Made by a program: the position numbers and the translations under genes. The notes beneath the pieces are model-generated. The model saw only the letters and a program-made list of their open reading frames with translations. It was not told the DNA's origin and searched no databases. Positions 39,617 to 50,168 of a DNA stretch of 64,000 nt are shown here, piece by piece; the stretch's first letter is position 1; every line of letters starts with the position of its first letter. This DNA is from Actinokineospora baliensis (GTDB lineage Bacteria > Actinomycetota > Actinomycetes > Mycobacteriales > Pseudonocardiaceae), in the NCBI RefSeq assembly GCF_016907695.1, contig NZ_JAFBCK010000001.1:1860001-1924000 (forward strand), read 5' to 3'.

Positions 39617-40882
39617 GTGTCGGAAGACCTCACCGGGCGTCGCCTCGGGCACTACCGCATCGACGGTGTGCTCGGTAAGGGCGGCATGAGCGTTATGTAC
39701 CGGGCGACCGACATCCGCTTGGGTCGCAAGGTGGCCCTCAAAGTCATCGCCGAGCACCTCACCGAGGACCCCGAGTTCCGCGAGCGGTTCGTGGACGAGG
39801 CGCGCAACACCTCCGCCATCGACCACGCCAACGTCGTCCCGCTCTACGACTTCGGCGAGGTCGACGGCCTGCTCTACATCGCGATGCGGCTCGTCGACGG
39901 CTCCGACATGTCCAGCCTGATCAAGGACGGCCCGCTCGCCCCGCAGCGCACCCTGAGCCTGCTCGCCCAGGTCGCCGAGGCCCTGGACAACCTGCACGAG
40001 CGCGGCCTGGTCCACCTGGACGTCAAGCCCGCCAACGTGCTGGTCACCACGCGCGAGTCCGCCTCCGAGCACATCTACGTCGCCGACTTCGGCCTGACCC
40101 GCCGGGGCGCGACCGGCCACCGCACCCGGGGTGGCGACTTCCTCGGTTCGCCCACCTACGCCGCTCCGGAGCACCTACGCGGGGAGCCGGTCGATGGTCG
40201 TACCGACGCCTACTCCCTCGCGTGCGTCCTCTTCGCGTGCCTCGCGGGTAGGCCGCCCTTTTACGGTCAAGTGTCGGAAGTCATCCAGGGGCACCTCAAC
40301 CGTGACGTCCCGTCGCTGACCGACTACATCGCGCTGCCGCCCGCGATCAACGACGTGGTCCGCCGCGGCATGGCGAAGAACCCCGCGCACCGCTACGGGA
40401 GCTGCCGTGAGCTGGTCGCCGCTGCCCGTCAGGCCCTGTCCCGGCCGATGCCGCCGCCCCAGCGCCTACCGAGCCAGACGCTGGTCGCGCCTATAGAGCC
40501 GATCCGGCAGCAGTACCAGGCCCCGCACACCCTGCAGCAGCCGATCCAGCACCAGGCGCCCCCGATCCAGCCCGAGCCGGTTCGCCTGCGCCCGCCCGCG
40601 CCGGTCAGGACCACCGCGTTCGACGAGAAGAGGACCGGCACCCGCTGGATCGTGCCGGTGATCGTCGGCGTGCTCGCCATCGGTGCCATCGTGGCCGCGA
40701 TCCTGCTGCTCACCGGCGAGTCCGGGGGCGGCGACCCGGGGACGAGCACCGGTCCGACCGTGCCGTCGATCCCGGTGGGGCCGGAGACCGGGGTGAGCAG
40801 GCCCAGCACCCCGAGTTCGCCGCCGCCCACCACGACCACGCGCAGGACCGGTCCGTCCTTCACGATCGTGCCACCCCCCTGA
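39617..40882 (+). CDS. Membrane-anchored serine/threonine protein kinase
   Basis: A 421-residue Hanks-type kinase. Gly-rich loop LGKGGMSVMYRA (about 19-30), ATP lysine Lys42 in VALKVIAEH, catalytic loop HLDVKPANV (His133-Asp135-Lys137-Asn140), DFG 157-159 and APE at APEHLRG. The residue before the catalytic Asp is Leu rather than Arg, so it is a non-RD kinase. A Pro/Gln-rich linker (about 275-335) leads to one TM (about 337-360, IVPVIVGVLAIGAIVAAILL) and a short Pro/Thr-rich outer tail without PASTA repeats. GTG 39617 lacks a clear ribosome site. Confidence 0.9.
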   Translation: MSEDLTGRRLGHYRIDGVLGKGGMSVMYRATDIRLGRKVALKVIAEHLTEDPEFRERFVDEARNTSAIDHANVVPLYDFGEVDGLLYIAMRLVDGSDMSSLIKDGPLAPQRTLSLLAQVAEALDNLHERGLVHLDVKPANVLVTTRESASEHIYVADFGLTRRGATGHRTRGGDFLGSPTYAAPEHLRGEPVDGRTDAYSLACVLFACLAGRPPFYGQVSEVIQGHLNRDVPSLTDYIALPPAINDVVRRGMAKNPAHRYGSCRELVAAARQALSRPMPPPQRLPSQTLVAPIEPIRQQYQAPHTLQQPIQHQAPPIQPEPVRLRPPAPVRTTAFDEKRTGTRWIVPVIVGVLAIGAIVAAILLLTGESGGGDPGTSTGPTVPSIPVGPETGVSRPSTPSSPPPTTTTRRTGPSFTIVPPP

Positions 40883-40891
40883 GCTGCATTT

Positions 40892-40918
40892 CTTGCACTC
40901 GCGTGCCCCGAGTGCTAA
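40892..40918. promoter_or_regulatory. CIRCE element 1 (HrcA operator)
   Basis: CTTGCACTC, 9 bp, GAGTGCTAA. The right half is a perfect CIRCE half-site and the left half matches 7 of 9. Confidence 0.75.
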
Positions 40919-42679
<1,761 letters not shown>

Positions 42680-42697
42680 GTCCAGCCCCACGCCGAC

Positions 42698-42730
42698 AAG
42701 GCCCGGTCCCCCTCGGGGGGCCGGGCCTTT
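42698..42730 (+). terminator. groEL terminator
   Basis: AAGGCCCGG and CCGGGCCTT form a perfect 9-bp stem, with additional CCCC/GGGG pairing inside, followed by a short T-run (CCTTTCG), 18 bp after the groEL stop. Confidence 0.9.
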
Positions 42731-42811
42731 CGCGTTGGCGGGGGAGGAGCTGACCGACCGCACGGCGCCATCCCGAGAATGGATGCGCTACATTGGGGAA
42801 TCGGTGCGTGA

Positions 42812-45100
42812 ATGGCCGAGACAATTGCGGCCCGTGGCGATTATAAGGCAATTGGAGGACGGTTGTCAACCGAGCTCGATGTGGAGCAGAACTACATCAG
42901 CATGCTCTACGCGCACCTCGACCGGTTGCGCGCCGACACCGACTCCCGGCTGGCCAGGACCCTGCGGGAGACCAGTAGCAGCCCCACGGCGATGACCCAC
43001 CGGGACGCGGCGACCTCGCATTACAGCGACCAGTTGGCGCAATACGGCGCCGCCGAGAACGGTTTGTGCTTCGGCAGGCTCGATTTCGTCGACGGCACCC
43101 GCAGCTACATCGGTCGCATTGGTTTGTTCGACGCGGAAGGCGACTACGAACCGCTGCTGATGGATTGGCGGGCCCCGGCGAGCAGGCCGTTCTACCTGGC
43201 CACCGCCGCCTCCCCGGACGGGGTGCGCAGGCGCCGCCACATCCGCACGTCCCGGCGCGAGGTCACCGGCATCGACGACGAGGTGCTCGACCTCGCCGAC
43301 GGCCAGGACGGGGCCGCCGCGGGCGTGGTCGGCGAAGCCGCCCTGCTGTCGGCCCTGAACGCGACCAGGACCGGCCGCATGTCCGACATCGTCGAGACCA
43401 TCCAGGCCGAGCAGGACGAGATCATCCGCTCGGGGCTCAACGGGGTCCTCGTCGTCCAAGGCGGTCCTGGCACCGGTAAGACAGCCGTGGCGCTGCACCG
43501 CGCCGCGTACCTGCTTTTCACCTACCGCCAGCAATTGGCCCGCCGTGGTGTGCTCATCGTTGGTCCTAACGCGACGTTCCTGAAGTACATAGGCCAGGTC
43601 CTGCCGTCTCTAGGCGAGACCGGCGTCCTCTTGCAGACCGTTGGCGACCTCTACCCCGGAGTGCGTGGGCACCGCCCCGAGCCCGCCCGGGCCGCGGAGA
43701 TCAAGGGCCGCATAGAGATGGTGGCGGCTGTGCGCCGCGCGGTGGCGGATAGGCAAGAAGCACCTGACGAGCCCTTGGTGCTCGTAGTCGAGCGGGTGGA
43801 GATGGTGCTCGACCCCGCGACCATCACTGCCGCGCGAGAACGGGCCAGACGCACCCGCCGCCCGCACAACGAAGCAAGACCGTTCTTCGCCGAAGCGATC
43901 GTCGCGGCGCTGACCAAGCAAGAGGCCAACCGCCTCGGTGCCGAGTTCCTCGACGAAGGCGACCTCGCCGACATCCGCCGCGAGCTCGCGGCCGATGACG
44001 TCGTCCAAGACGCGATCGAGGCCCTATGGCCGCAACTGACCCCGCAGCAACTCCTCGTCGACCTCTACGCGTCCGCTGACCGCCTAGAGTCCGCTCTGCC
44101 TGATCTCAGCGCGGACGACCGGGCGCTGCTGTTGCGGTCCCCCAGGCTCGGGTGGACCGCCGCGGACGCCCCGCTGCTCGACGAGGCCGCCGAGTGGCTC
44201 GGTGTGGACGACCGCGCCGAGCGGGCCGCGGCCGAGCGCCGCCGCCGCGACGAGCAGGACTACGCGCAAGGCGTCCTCGACATCCTCCAGATGGAAGACG
44301 ACGCCGACCCGGACATCCTCACCGCCTACGACCTCATCGACGCCAGCCGCCTCGCCGAGCGCTACGACGACGAAGACCACCGCACGGCCGCCGAGCGCGC
44401 CGCGGCGGACCGGTCCTGGACGTTCGGCCACATCATCGTCGACGAGGCGCAGGAGCTGTCCGCGATGGCGTGGCGGGTCCTCATGCGCCGGTGCCCCACC
44501 AGGTCGATGACCCTGGTCGGCGATGTCGCCCAGACCGGCGACCTGGCCGGTACCGACACGTGGGCAGGCATCCTGGCCCCGTACGTCGAAGACCGCTGGC
44601 GGTTGACGGAACTTTCCGTCAATTACCGCACTCCGGCGGAGATTATGGCCGTCGCCTCTGATGTACTTGCCGCGCTGAAGACGGGATTGGTCCCACCCAG
44701 CTCGGTACGGGAAACCGGCGTCGAGCCATGGGCGCGGCGAGTGGCCTACGCGGATCTGCCAGGCACAGTGGCGGATCTAGCCGCTCAAGACCACCCAGGA
44801 ACGTTGGCGGTACTCGTGCCCGCGGCTCTGGTCGAGGAAGTAGGCCAAGCGGTGCTCGCGCGGGTGCCGGGCGCGGCAGTAGGGGAGAGACCAGAACTGG
44901 AGAGCCGGGTCGTGGTGCTGACAGTCCGGCAGTCCAAGGGCTTGGAGTTCGACGGCGTGCTCGTTGTCGAGCCCGCCGCGATCGTCGACGAGTCCGAGCG
45001 CGGGCTCAACGACCTCTATGTGGCGCTCACGCGAGCGACGCAGTGGGTCGGTGTTGTGAGCTCGACAGACCTGCCTGCCGCCCTGAGCAGGCTGCGGTAG
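42812..45100 (+). CDS. helD: HelD-family RNA polymerase-recycling ATPase (UvrD/Rep-like)
   Basis: A 762-residue superfamily 1 helicase-like protein. An N-terminal coiled arm (about 1-60) precedes the HelD-specific segment FGRLDFVDGTRSYIGRIGLF and MDWRAPASRPFY. Walker A is VVQGGPGTGKTAVALHRAAY (about 210-229), motif II is IIVDEAQELS (about 545), motif III-like LVGDVAQTGD and motif VI LYVALTRATQWVGVV near the end. HelD proteins bind RNA polymerase and remove it from DNA using ATP; the HelR subgroup gives rifamycin tolerance. I see no rifamycin-associated promoter element upstream, so the HelR role is unproven. Alone on its strand after the groEL terminator. Confidence 0.88.
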   Translation: MAETIAARGDYKAIGGRLSTELDVEQNYISMLYAHLDRLRADTDSRLARTLRETSSSPTAMTHRDAATSHYSDQLAQYGAAENGLCFGRLDFVDGTRSYIGRIGLFDAEGDYEPLLMDWRAPASRPFYLATAASPDGVRRRRHIRTSRREVTGIDDEVLDLADGQDGAAAGVVGEAALLSALNATRTGRMSDIVETIQAEQDEIIRSGLNGVLVVQGGPGTGKTAVALHRAAYLLFTYRQQLARRGVLIVGPNATFLKYIGQVLPSLGETGVLLQTVGDLYPGVRGHRPEPARAAEIKGRIEMVAAVRRAVADRQEAPDEPLVLVVERVEMVLDPATITAARERARRTRRPHNEARPFFAEAIVAALTKQEANRLGAEFLDEGDLADIRRELAADDVVQDAIEALWPQLTPQQLLVDLYASADRLESALPDLSADDRALLLRSPRLGWTAADAPLLDEAAEWLGVDDRAERAAAERRRRDEQDYAQGVLDILQMEDDADPDILTAYDLIDASRLAERYDDEDHRTAAERAAADRSWTFGHIIVDEAQELSAMAWRVLMRRCPTRSMTLVGDVAQTGDLAGTDTWAGILAPYVEDRWRLTELSVNYRTPAEIMAVASDVLAALKTGLVPPSSVRETGVEPWARRVAYADLPGTVADLAAQDHPGTLAVLVPAALVEEVGQAVLARVPGAAVGERPELESRVVVLTVRQSKGLEFDGVLVVEPAAIVDESERGLNDLYVALTRATQWVGVVSSTDLPAALSRLR

Positions 45101-45116
45101 GAGGCGCTACAGCGCT

Positions 45117-45602
45117 CTATAGCTCCACAGTAGGGGTGACCACGGTGCGCGGCTTGCCGCCGTTCATCCGCACCAGGATCTGCGTGGTGCCCCGCGGCAC
45201 CTCCGTGAGCACGAAGCGGCCGCCCTCGTCGGCCGTGGTCGCGGTCGAGCCGTGGTCGGCCACGCGGACCTCGACCCCGTGCTCGCCCGCGGGCACCAAC
45301 CACCCGTCGATGCGCTGCTTCTCGCCGGTCCTGGTCACGTTGACCATCACCGTCAGGTCGCCGACGAAGAAGGTGATGGTCCCCGGTGCGCCGCCGCGCA
45401 CGCCCGCCAGCGGGCGCTGGTCGGCCCACCGCGCGGCCTCCAGCTCCACCTCGGCGTCGATGTCCTCGAGGTCGATGGCGAACTGGGCCCGCTCGACCAG
45501 ACCGGGGGGGACCGGGTCGAGTTCGTCGACCAGCCTGGCGACCTGGGCCAGCCAGTACTCCTGCTCGGCCGGGTCCATCTCGTAGTCGTCCATGGTCCTC
45601 AT
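45117..45602 (-). CDS. Small protein coupled to ECF sigma factor (carboxypeptidase-regulatory-like fold)
   Basis: A 161-residue acidic protein. The N-terminal half is helical (EQEYWLAQVARLVDELDPVPPGL...), and the C-terminal half has an Ig-like beta pattern with GWLVPAGEHGVEVRV ... GRFVLTEVPRGTTQILVRM, like carboxypeptidase regulatory domains. ATG 45602 overlaps the sigma factor stop by 4 bp, so it is co-translated and is probably its regulator or partner. In other actinomycetes such pairs are often followed by a CHAT-domain gene; none is present here. Confidence 0.7.
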   Translation of the reverse strand: MRTMDDYEMDPAEQEYWLAQVARLVDELDPVPPGLVERAQFAIDLEDIDAEVELEAARWADQRPLAGVRGGAPGTITFFVGDLTVMVNVTRTGEKQRIDGWLVPAGEHGVEVRVADHGSTATTADEGGRFVLTEVPRGTTQILVRMNGGKPRTVVTPTVEL

Positions 45603-46204
45603 CTGCCACCATCCCCATTGTCGTACAGCGCGCGCAGTGCGGTGAGGCATCGCCCCCGCGTCGGTCCGATGCTCCCGTGCGGCATCCGCAGCACCTCGGC
45701 GACGACCTTGTACTCCGCGCGCCCGGCCAGCACGGTGAGCCGGAGCAGCTCCTGGCAGCGCTGGTCCAGCCGGTGGAAAGCCGACCACAGGGTGTGGTCG
45801 CGCTCGGTGCGCAGCGCCTCGGCCTCCGGCTGCGGTTCGGTGCTCGGTACGTGTTCGGCGACCTCCGGGGGCAGCTCGACCTGGGTGGCCGACCGCTGCC
45901 TGGTGCGCTTGGCCTCGCGCCGGGTGGTGGTGATCAGCCAGCCGACCACCGCTCGCGGTTCGGCGATCGAGTCGAGGTGGCGCAGCAGCGCCAGCCACAC
46001 CGTCTGGGCGACGTCCTCGGCCGCTGAGCGGTCCAGTCCGGCGCCTCTGGAGATGTGCCACACCAACGGGGTCAGCTCGGCCACCAGGACGTCGAGCGCC
46101 CCCTTGTGGCCGTCTCTGGCGGCGATCACGCACGCGGCGTGCCGCTCGGTACCCTCCAGGCCCTCCCACGGCGGGTTCGTCCTCGTCGCGTGGAGCTCGG
46201 TCAC
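45599..46204 (-). CDS. ECF-type RNA polymerase sigma factor
   Basis: A 201-residue sigma-70-family protein. Region 2 lies at about 30-95 (ALDVLVAELTPLVWHISRGA ... AEDVAQTVWLALLRHLD, GWLITTTRREAKRTRQR). Region 4 lies at about 140-195 (RCQELLRLTVLAGRAEYKVV, then MPHGSIGPTRGRCLTALR). There is no transmembrane anti-sigma gene beside it; the overlapping downstream protein is the likely partner. GTG 46204 follows GGGTGGGAG. Confidence 0.9.
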   Translation of the reverse strand: MTELHATRTNPPWEGLEGTERHAACVIAARDGHKGALDVLVAELTPLVWHISRGAGLDRSAAEDVAQTVWLALLRHLDSIAEPRAVVGWLITTTRREAKRTRQRSATQVELPPEVAEHVPSTEPQPEAEALRTERDHTLWSAFHRLDQRCQELLRLTVLAGRAEYKVVAEVLRMPHGSIGPTRGRCLTALRALYDNGDGGR

Positions 46205-46335
46205 CGCTCCCACCCCATTCTCCGTCTGCCGGGGTCGTGCATCGTGGCACTGGCTACATCGTCCGGTGCCCGGTCTGTGCGTCCGGGCCCATCCTGACTC
46301 ACTCGTTCGGGTGAAGATGTACTCCACCAGTGTCA

Positions 46336-46653
46336 CTAACGCGCGTGCAGGACGAACGTCAGGGCCTGACGCGCCTGCCCTTCCCACGGTCTGGCCAATT
46401 CGGCCCGGAGTTCGTGCCGCCCCGACGTGGTGACGTCGAAGGCCAGCCGCCGCTCGCCGGCGGAACCCGGCGCACCGGCGCCGACCGTCGCCGGGACGTG
46501 CTCGTCGGCGATCATGCGCAGTGCTTCCGGGAGCCACCAGCGCCACCGGAAGCCGGTGGTCGCGGACTCCGGGAGTCGCAACTCGACGGTATCCCCCCGG
46601 TGCAACTCGGTTGGCCCCTCGGCGTCCAGAGCCGACAGCTGCACCAGCGCCAC
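46336..46653 (-). CDS. Chagasin-like cysteine-protease inhibitor (family I42)
   Basis: A 105-residue beta-rich protein. The three inhibitory loop motifs of chagasin are recognisable: SATTGFRW (for NPTTGY), a Gly-rich loop VGAGAPGSAG, and ARPWEGQA (RPWE). GDTVELRLPE before loop 1 and TFVLHAR at the end complete the fold. The family blocks papain-like cysteine peptidases. GTG 46653 is chosen for the GGAGGGGGAG ribosome site; a longer form from 46728 is possible. No signal peptide is seen in either form. Confidence 0.75.
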   Translation of the reverse strand: MALVQLSALDAEGPTELHRGDTVELRLPESATTGFRWRWWLPEALRMIADEHVPATVGAGAPGSAGERRLAFDVTTSGRHELRAELARPWEGQARQALTFVLHAR

Positions 46654-46743
46654 GACGTGCTCCCCCTCCGCTGCGCTCGACGCGGGCGGCCCGGTGGCCG
46701 GACAGGTCCCCTGCACCCGTCCGGCCACCGGTCGCCGCCGCGG

Positions 46744-46905
46744 TCACACCGGCGCCCGGTCGAACCGACCGAGCGCGCCCGTGTGACCGTCTTCCCGCTG
46801 GTCGAACCCGGCGGGCGGGCTGGTGACCGCCAGGACCGCCGCCGCACCCGCGCCCGGCGCCGCCAGCGACCGCGGGATCCCCCGCGCGGTGTGCTGCTGG
46901 CTCAT
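46744..46905 (-). CDS. Possible small protein (53 residues)
   Basis: ATG 46905 with GGAGCC upstream opens a 53-codon frame (MSQQHTARGIPRSLAAPGAG...) that ends before the I42 inhibitor gene on the same strand. There is no recognisable family; the middle is Ala/Val-rich. It may be a chance ORF. The rest of 46906-47030 shows nothing else. Confidence 0.2.
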   Translation of the reverse strand: MSQQHTARGIPRSLAAPGAGAAAVLAVTSPPAGFDQREDGHTGALGRFDRAPV

Positions 46906-47030
46906 GGTGGCTCCGTGGGCGAGTAGTTCTACTCAGACACCGGTAAAGAGCCGGGACGGGGCCGCGGGATACAAACGAGCCTTGGCCGGTTTGTGACGTG
47001 GCACGCTTTTGTCACCCGTCAGGTCGCCAG

Positions 47031-47327
47031 TCAGGTCAGCAACCAGACCATCGCTCCAGCGGCCAGCAGCGTTCCGACCAGCAGCGTCCCGCAGCCACCC
47101 AGGACGACTCGGCGGGTGTCGACGGCTCTGACAGCGAACGCCACCGCGGTGGCCGCGGTGGCGAGGCTGAGCACTGTGTACGCGATGGCCCCGGCGACGG
47201 GGTTGCCGTCGCGGATCGCGGGGCCGAGCAGCAGGACGAGGAAGCAGACCACCCCACCGGCGGCGAACACCGCGGCCGAGGCGATCAGGACGAAGACGCG
47301 GGCGGTCCCGGTCCGCTGGTCGGCCAC
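47031..47327 (-). CDS. Small membrane protein, unknown
   Basis: 98 residues with three hydrophobic segments (about 10-35, 43-66, 73-97). No family recognised. It follows the PspC-domain gene on the same strand after a 17-bp gap, so the two may be co-transcribed. Confidence 0.65.
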   Translation of the reverse strand: MADQRTGTARVFVLIASAAVFAAGGVVCFLVLLLGPAIRDGNPVAGAIAYTVLSLATAATAVAFAVRAVDTRRVVLGGCGTLLVGTLLAAGAMVWLLT

Positions 47328-47344
47328 CAGCCGACCCTAGCCGG

Positions 47345-47566
47345 TCAGTCCTCCTCGGGGAGCAGGATCCAGCAGGCCAGGTAGATGACCGCGCCGGTGC
47401 CGAAGCCCAGCAGCGTCGCGGCGACCAGGCCGATGCGCACGATCGGCGCCTCGATCCCCATGGCCTTGGCGATGCCGCCGCACACGCCTGCCACCATCCG
47501 GTCGGACCGGCTGCGGCGGAACTTGCGGGTCTGCTGGTTGACCTTGGTGTACATGTCGTTCGTCAT
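47345..47566 (-). CDS. PspC-domain protein
   Basis: A 73-residue protein. The PspC domain is clear: KFRRSRSDRMVAGVCGGIAK, then one hydrophobic segment IVRIGLVAATLLGFGTGAVI and a short acidic end LLPEED. Such proteins act at the membrane in envelope-stress responses. Confidence 0.88.
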   Translation of the reverse strand: MTNDMYTKVNQQTRKFRRSRSDRMVAGVCGGIAKAMGIEAPIVRIGLVAATLLGFGTGAVIYLACWILLPEED

Positions 47567-47652
47567 GACTCAAGAGTGGCTGGTCAGCGGCCTCCTGCCA
47601 TCGGGGAGAGCCCCGGTTCCGGACTAGGGGTCGGGTCCGGGGCGGGGCTAGG

Positions 47653-48504
47653 GTGACCCGCATGCGGGTCCGGACTCCGGCCGAGATGGCCAGCGCGCTC
47701 GACCAGGTCGGGTACCTGGCCGACGAAGGCCTCGCCACGGCCGCCTACCTCGCCGTGGCGATGGGGCGGCCGCTGTTCTGCGAGGGGGAGCCGGGCACAG
47801 GTAAGACGGCCCTGGCGACCGCGTTGGCCTCGGCGTTGGGTGTCGAGCTCGTGCGGCTCCAGTGCTACGAAGGCATAGACGCCACGCAGGCCCTCTATGA
47901 GTGGGACTTCCCGCGGCAGCTTCTTGAGCTAAGAGCTGGTACGTCCGTCGAGTCGCTCTACACGCGGAGGTTCCTCCTAGCTCGACCGTTGCTGCGGGCG
48001 TTGGAGTCGCCGTGTGTGCTGTTGGTCGACGAGATCGACCGCGCGGACGACGAGTTCGAGGCGTTCTTGCTGGAGGTGTTGAGCGAGAGCGCGGTGACGG
48101 TGCCGGAGCTAGGGGAGATCCGCGCCGCAGTGCCGCCGTTGGTGGTTCTTACGTCGAATCGGACGCGAGAGGTGCACGACGCTCTTAAGCGGCGATGCCT
48201 CTACCACTGGTTGGATCACCCTTCGCTTGATCGTGAACTCGCGATTCTCCGGAAACGGCTACCGGGCTTGGAAGAGCGGTTGGCGACCCAGGTTGTAACG
48301 GCCGTTAGGCGGCTGCGTGAGATGGAGTTGTTGAAGCCACCAGGAGTGGCTGAGACGATTGACTGGGCGGCCGCTCTTGTCGCCTTGGGGCGCGAAAGCG
48401 CTGACGTGTCGACGGCGGCCCTGACGCTGGGTGCGGTCTTGAAGTACCGCGAGGACGTCGACCGGGTCGTGGCCGCCGGGCTGGACGCGCTCCTCGCCGG
48501 TTGA
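47653..48504 (+). CDS. coxD: MoxR/CoxD-type AAA+ ATPase
   Basis: A 283-residue AAA+ protein. Walker A GEPGTGKTALATALA (about 44-58), Walker B VLLVDEIDRADDEFEAFLLE (about 121-140), sensor 1 VLTSNRTREVHDALKRRCLY. The segment LQCYEGIDATQALYEWDFPR is the CoxD signature. CoxD works with the VWA protein CoxE to mature the copper/molybdenum active site of aerobic CO dehydrogenase-type enzymes. Its partner coxE is 6.1 kb downstream, separated by the Pls-like block. The ATG at 47662 is an alternative start. Confidence 0.88.
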   Translation: MTRMRVRTPAEMASALDQVGYLADEGLATAAYLAVAMGRPLFCEGEPGTGKTALATALASALGVELVRLQCYEGIDATQALYEWDFPRQLLELRAGTSVESLYTRRFLLARPLLRALESPCVLLVDEIDRADDEFEAFLLEVLSESAVTVPELGEIRAAVPPLVVLTSNRTREVHDALKRRCLYHWLDHPSLDRELAILRKRLPGLEERLATQVVTAVRRLREMELLKPPGVAETIDWAAALVALGRESADVSTAALTLGAVLKYREDVDRVVAAGLDALLAG

Positions 48505-48706
48505 TCACTTTCGGTGATCGGCCGCGGACCCGGAAAATCGCTCGTCAGAGTGGGTTTCGCGGTGCATCATAGATCCGGGAAACCAAGCGGAGGTCACCGT
48601 TCGCGGTGGGCGGTCCGGGCGGCGGTGGCGCGTGGCGGCGCCGTGGTGCGCCCACCCGGAACGCGGTTCGACGGGACCCCTCCCGGTTTTCCGAACGCCG
48701 TAACCG

Positions 48707-48753
48707 GTGCCTTTCGCGCCCGGCCTAACTAGCCGCGCGGCCGCGAAAGGCAC
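48707..48753. terminator. Hairpin terminator between coxD and the M1 peptidase gene
   Basis: GTGCCTTTCGCG and CGCGAAAGGCAC form a perfect 12-bp stem with a 23-base loop that is itself partly paired (GCCGCGCGGC). It can serve both convergent genes. The rest of 48505-48774 contains no supported gene. Confidence 0.85.
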
Positions 48754-48754
48754 A

Positions 48755-48795
48755 CCTGGCGCGGACCAGTCACACTACTCCCGGTCCGCGCCAGG
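48755..48795. terminator. Second hairpin spanning the M1 peptidase stop
   Basis: CCTGGCGCGGACC and GGTCCGCGCCAGG are perfect 13-base complements around a 15-base loop containing the peptidase stop codon. It lies two bases from the first hairpin, giving a double terminator. Confidence 0.8.
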
Positions 48796-50151
48796 CGTTC
48801 GGCGTGGGAACGCGGGCAGAACGGGCGAGTTCAGCCAGCTCGCGAACAACTCGGTCAGCGGCCACGGGGTGTGCCGCTGCGCCAATGTCGTGAATTCCTC
48901 GGTTGTGACCGTGCTGTGCCGGTGCGCCGAAGTCCACACCTTCAGCAGCGCGAAGAACCGCTCGTCGCCCAGCCGCAGGCGCAGCGCGTGCAGGGTGACC
49001 GCGCCGCGCAGGTACACGCGGTCGTCGAACAGGTGCCGGGTGCCCGGGTCGGCGATGCGCAGGTCCTGCGGCAGGTCCGACAGTTGGCGCCACGCGCGTC
49101 GGGCGTGGTTGTCGGCGGGCTCGCCGCCGGAGGCCTCTGACCACAGCCACTCCGCGTAGTTCGCGAAGCCCTCGTTGAGCCAGATGTGCTGCCACCGCGC
49201 CACGGTGAGGCTGTTGCCGAACCACTGGTGCGCCAGTTCGTGCGCGACGAGCCGCTCGCTGCCGCGCACGCCGTCGACGTGGTTGCTGCCGAACACCGAC
49301 AGCGACTGGGCCTCGATCGGGGCGTCCAGCTCGGCGTCGACCACGACCACCCCGTACTGCTCGAACGGGTACGGGCCGAACATCCGCTCGAACTCGACCA
49401 GCATCCGCGGCTGGCGGCCGAAGTCGTGCTCGAACGGCGCGGCGAGCCTGGCGGGCACTGCGGCGTGCATCATCGGCACCGTCGCGAACGACGACTCGGT
49501 GTACCGTCCGATTTGGACGCTCACCAGGTACGTCGGGGTCGGCTGCGAGAGCCGGAAGTCCCACCTGGTCAGGCTGGCCGACGACTGCTTGGCCTCCAGC
49601 ACCCCGGTGGCGACCACCTGGTACGACGAGGCGACCGCCACCGAGATCCGGTAGGTCGCCTTGTCGCTGGGGTGGTCGTTGCACGGGAACCAGGACGGCG
49701 CGCCGACCGGTTGGCTCGCGACGATCACGCCGTCGTCGAGGTAGTCCCACCCGATCTCGCCCCAGTGGCTGGGGATCGGCGCCGGTGAGCCGGTGTAGCG
49801 GATCTCCACGGTGAACCGGCCGCCGTCCGGCAGGGCGCGGTTCGGGGTGATCTGCAGCTTCTTGCCGCGCTGGGCGTAGCGGACCGGCTTGCCGTTGACG
49901 CTGACCTTGCCGCTGCGCAACCCCGCGAAGTCCAGGCTGAACCGCGATAAGGCCTGGGTGGCCACCGCGGTGATCCTGGCGCGGCCCTCGAGCCTGCCGG
50001 GACCGACGCGGTAGGTCAGGTCCAGGTCGTAGTGCAGCACCCGGTAGCCGCCGTTGCCGTGGTTGGGCAGGTAGGGGTCCGGTGATGTGCTCGCGCCGGG
50101 CTGCCCGGCGCGAGCCGGGTCAGCCTTGGCGCTCATACCCACATTCAACAT
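48775..50151 (-). CDS. M1-family zinc metallopeptidase (aminopeptidase N-like)
   Basis: A 458-residue gluzincin, shorter than full aminopeptidase N because it lacks the C-terminal helical domain. Zinc motif HELAHQWFGN (about 307-316) with the third ligand in NEGFANYAEW 18 residues later. The substrate N-terminus-binding segment is APIEAQSLSVFG in place of GxMEN. No signal peptide is seen at the ATG 50151 start. It begins 17 bp after the stop of the Pls-like synthetase, so they form an operon. Known epsilon-poly-lysine producers have zinc aminopeptidases that degrade the polymer, so a trimming or self-protection role is plausible but inferred. Confidence 0.88.
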   Translation of the reverse strand: MLNVGMSAKADPARAGQPGASTSPDPYLPNHGNGGYRVLHYDLDLTYRVGPGRLEGRARITAVATQALSRFSLDFAGLRSGKVSVNGKPVRYAQRGKKLQITPNRALPDGGRFTVEIRYTGSPAPIPSHWGEIGWDYLDDGVIVASQPVGAPSWFPCNDHPSDKATYRISVAVASSYQVVATGVLEAKQSSASLTRWDFRLSQPTPTYLVSVQIGRYTESSFATVPMMHAAVPARLAAPFEHDFGRQPRMLVEFERMFGPYPFEQYGVVVVDAELDAPIEAQSLSVFGSNHVDGVRGSERLVAHELAHQWFGNSLTVARWQHIWLNEGFANYAEWLWSEASGGEPADNHARRAWRQLSDLPQDLRIADPGTRHLFDDRVYLRGAVTLHALRLRLGDERFFALLKVWTSAHRHSTVTTEEFTTLAQRHTPWPLTELFASWLNSPVLPAFPRRTPGADRE

Positions 50152-50168
50152 GACGACCGGGGCTCCAG

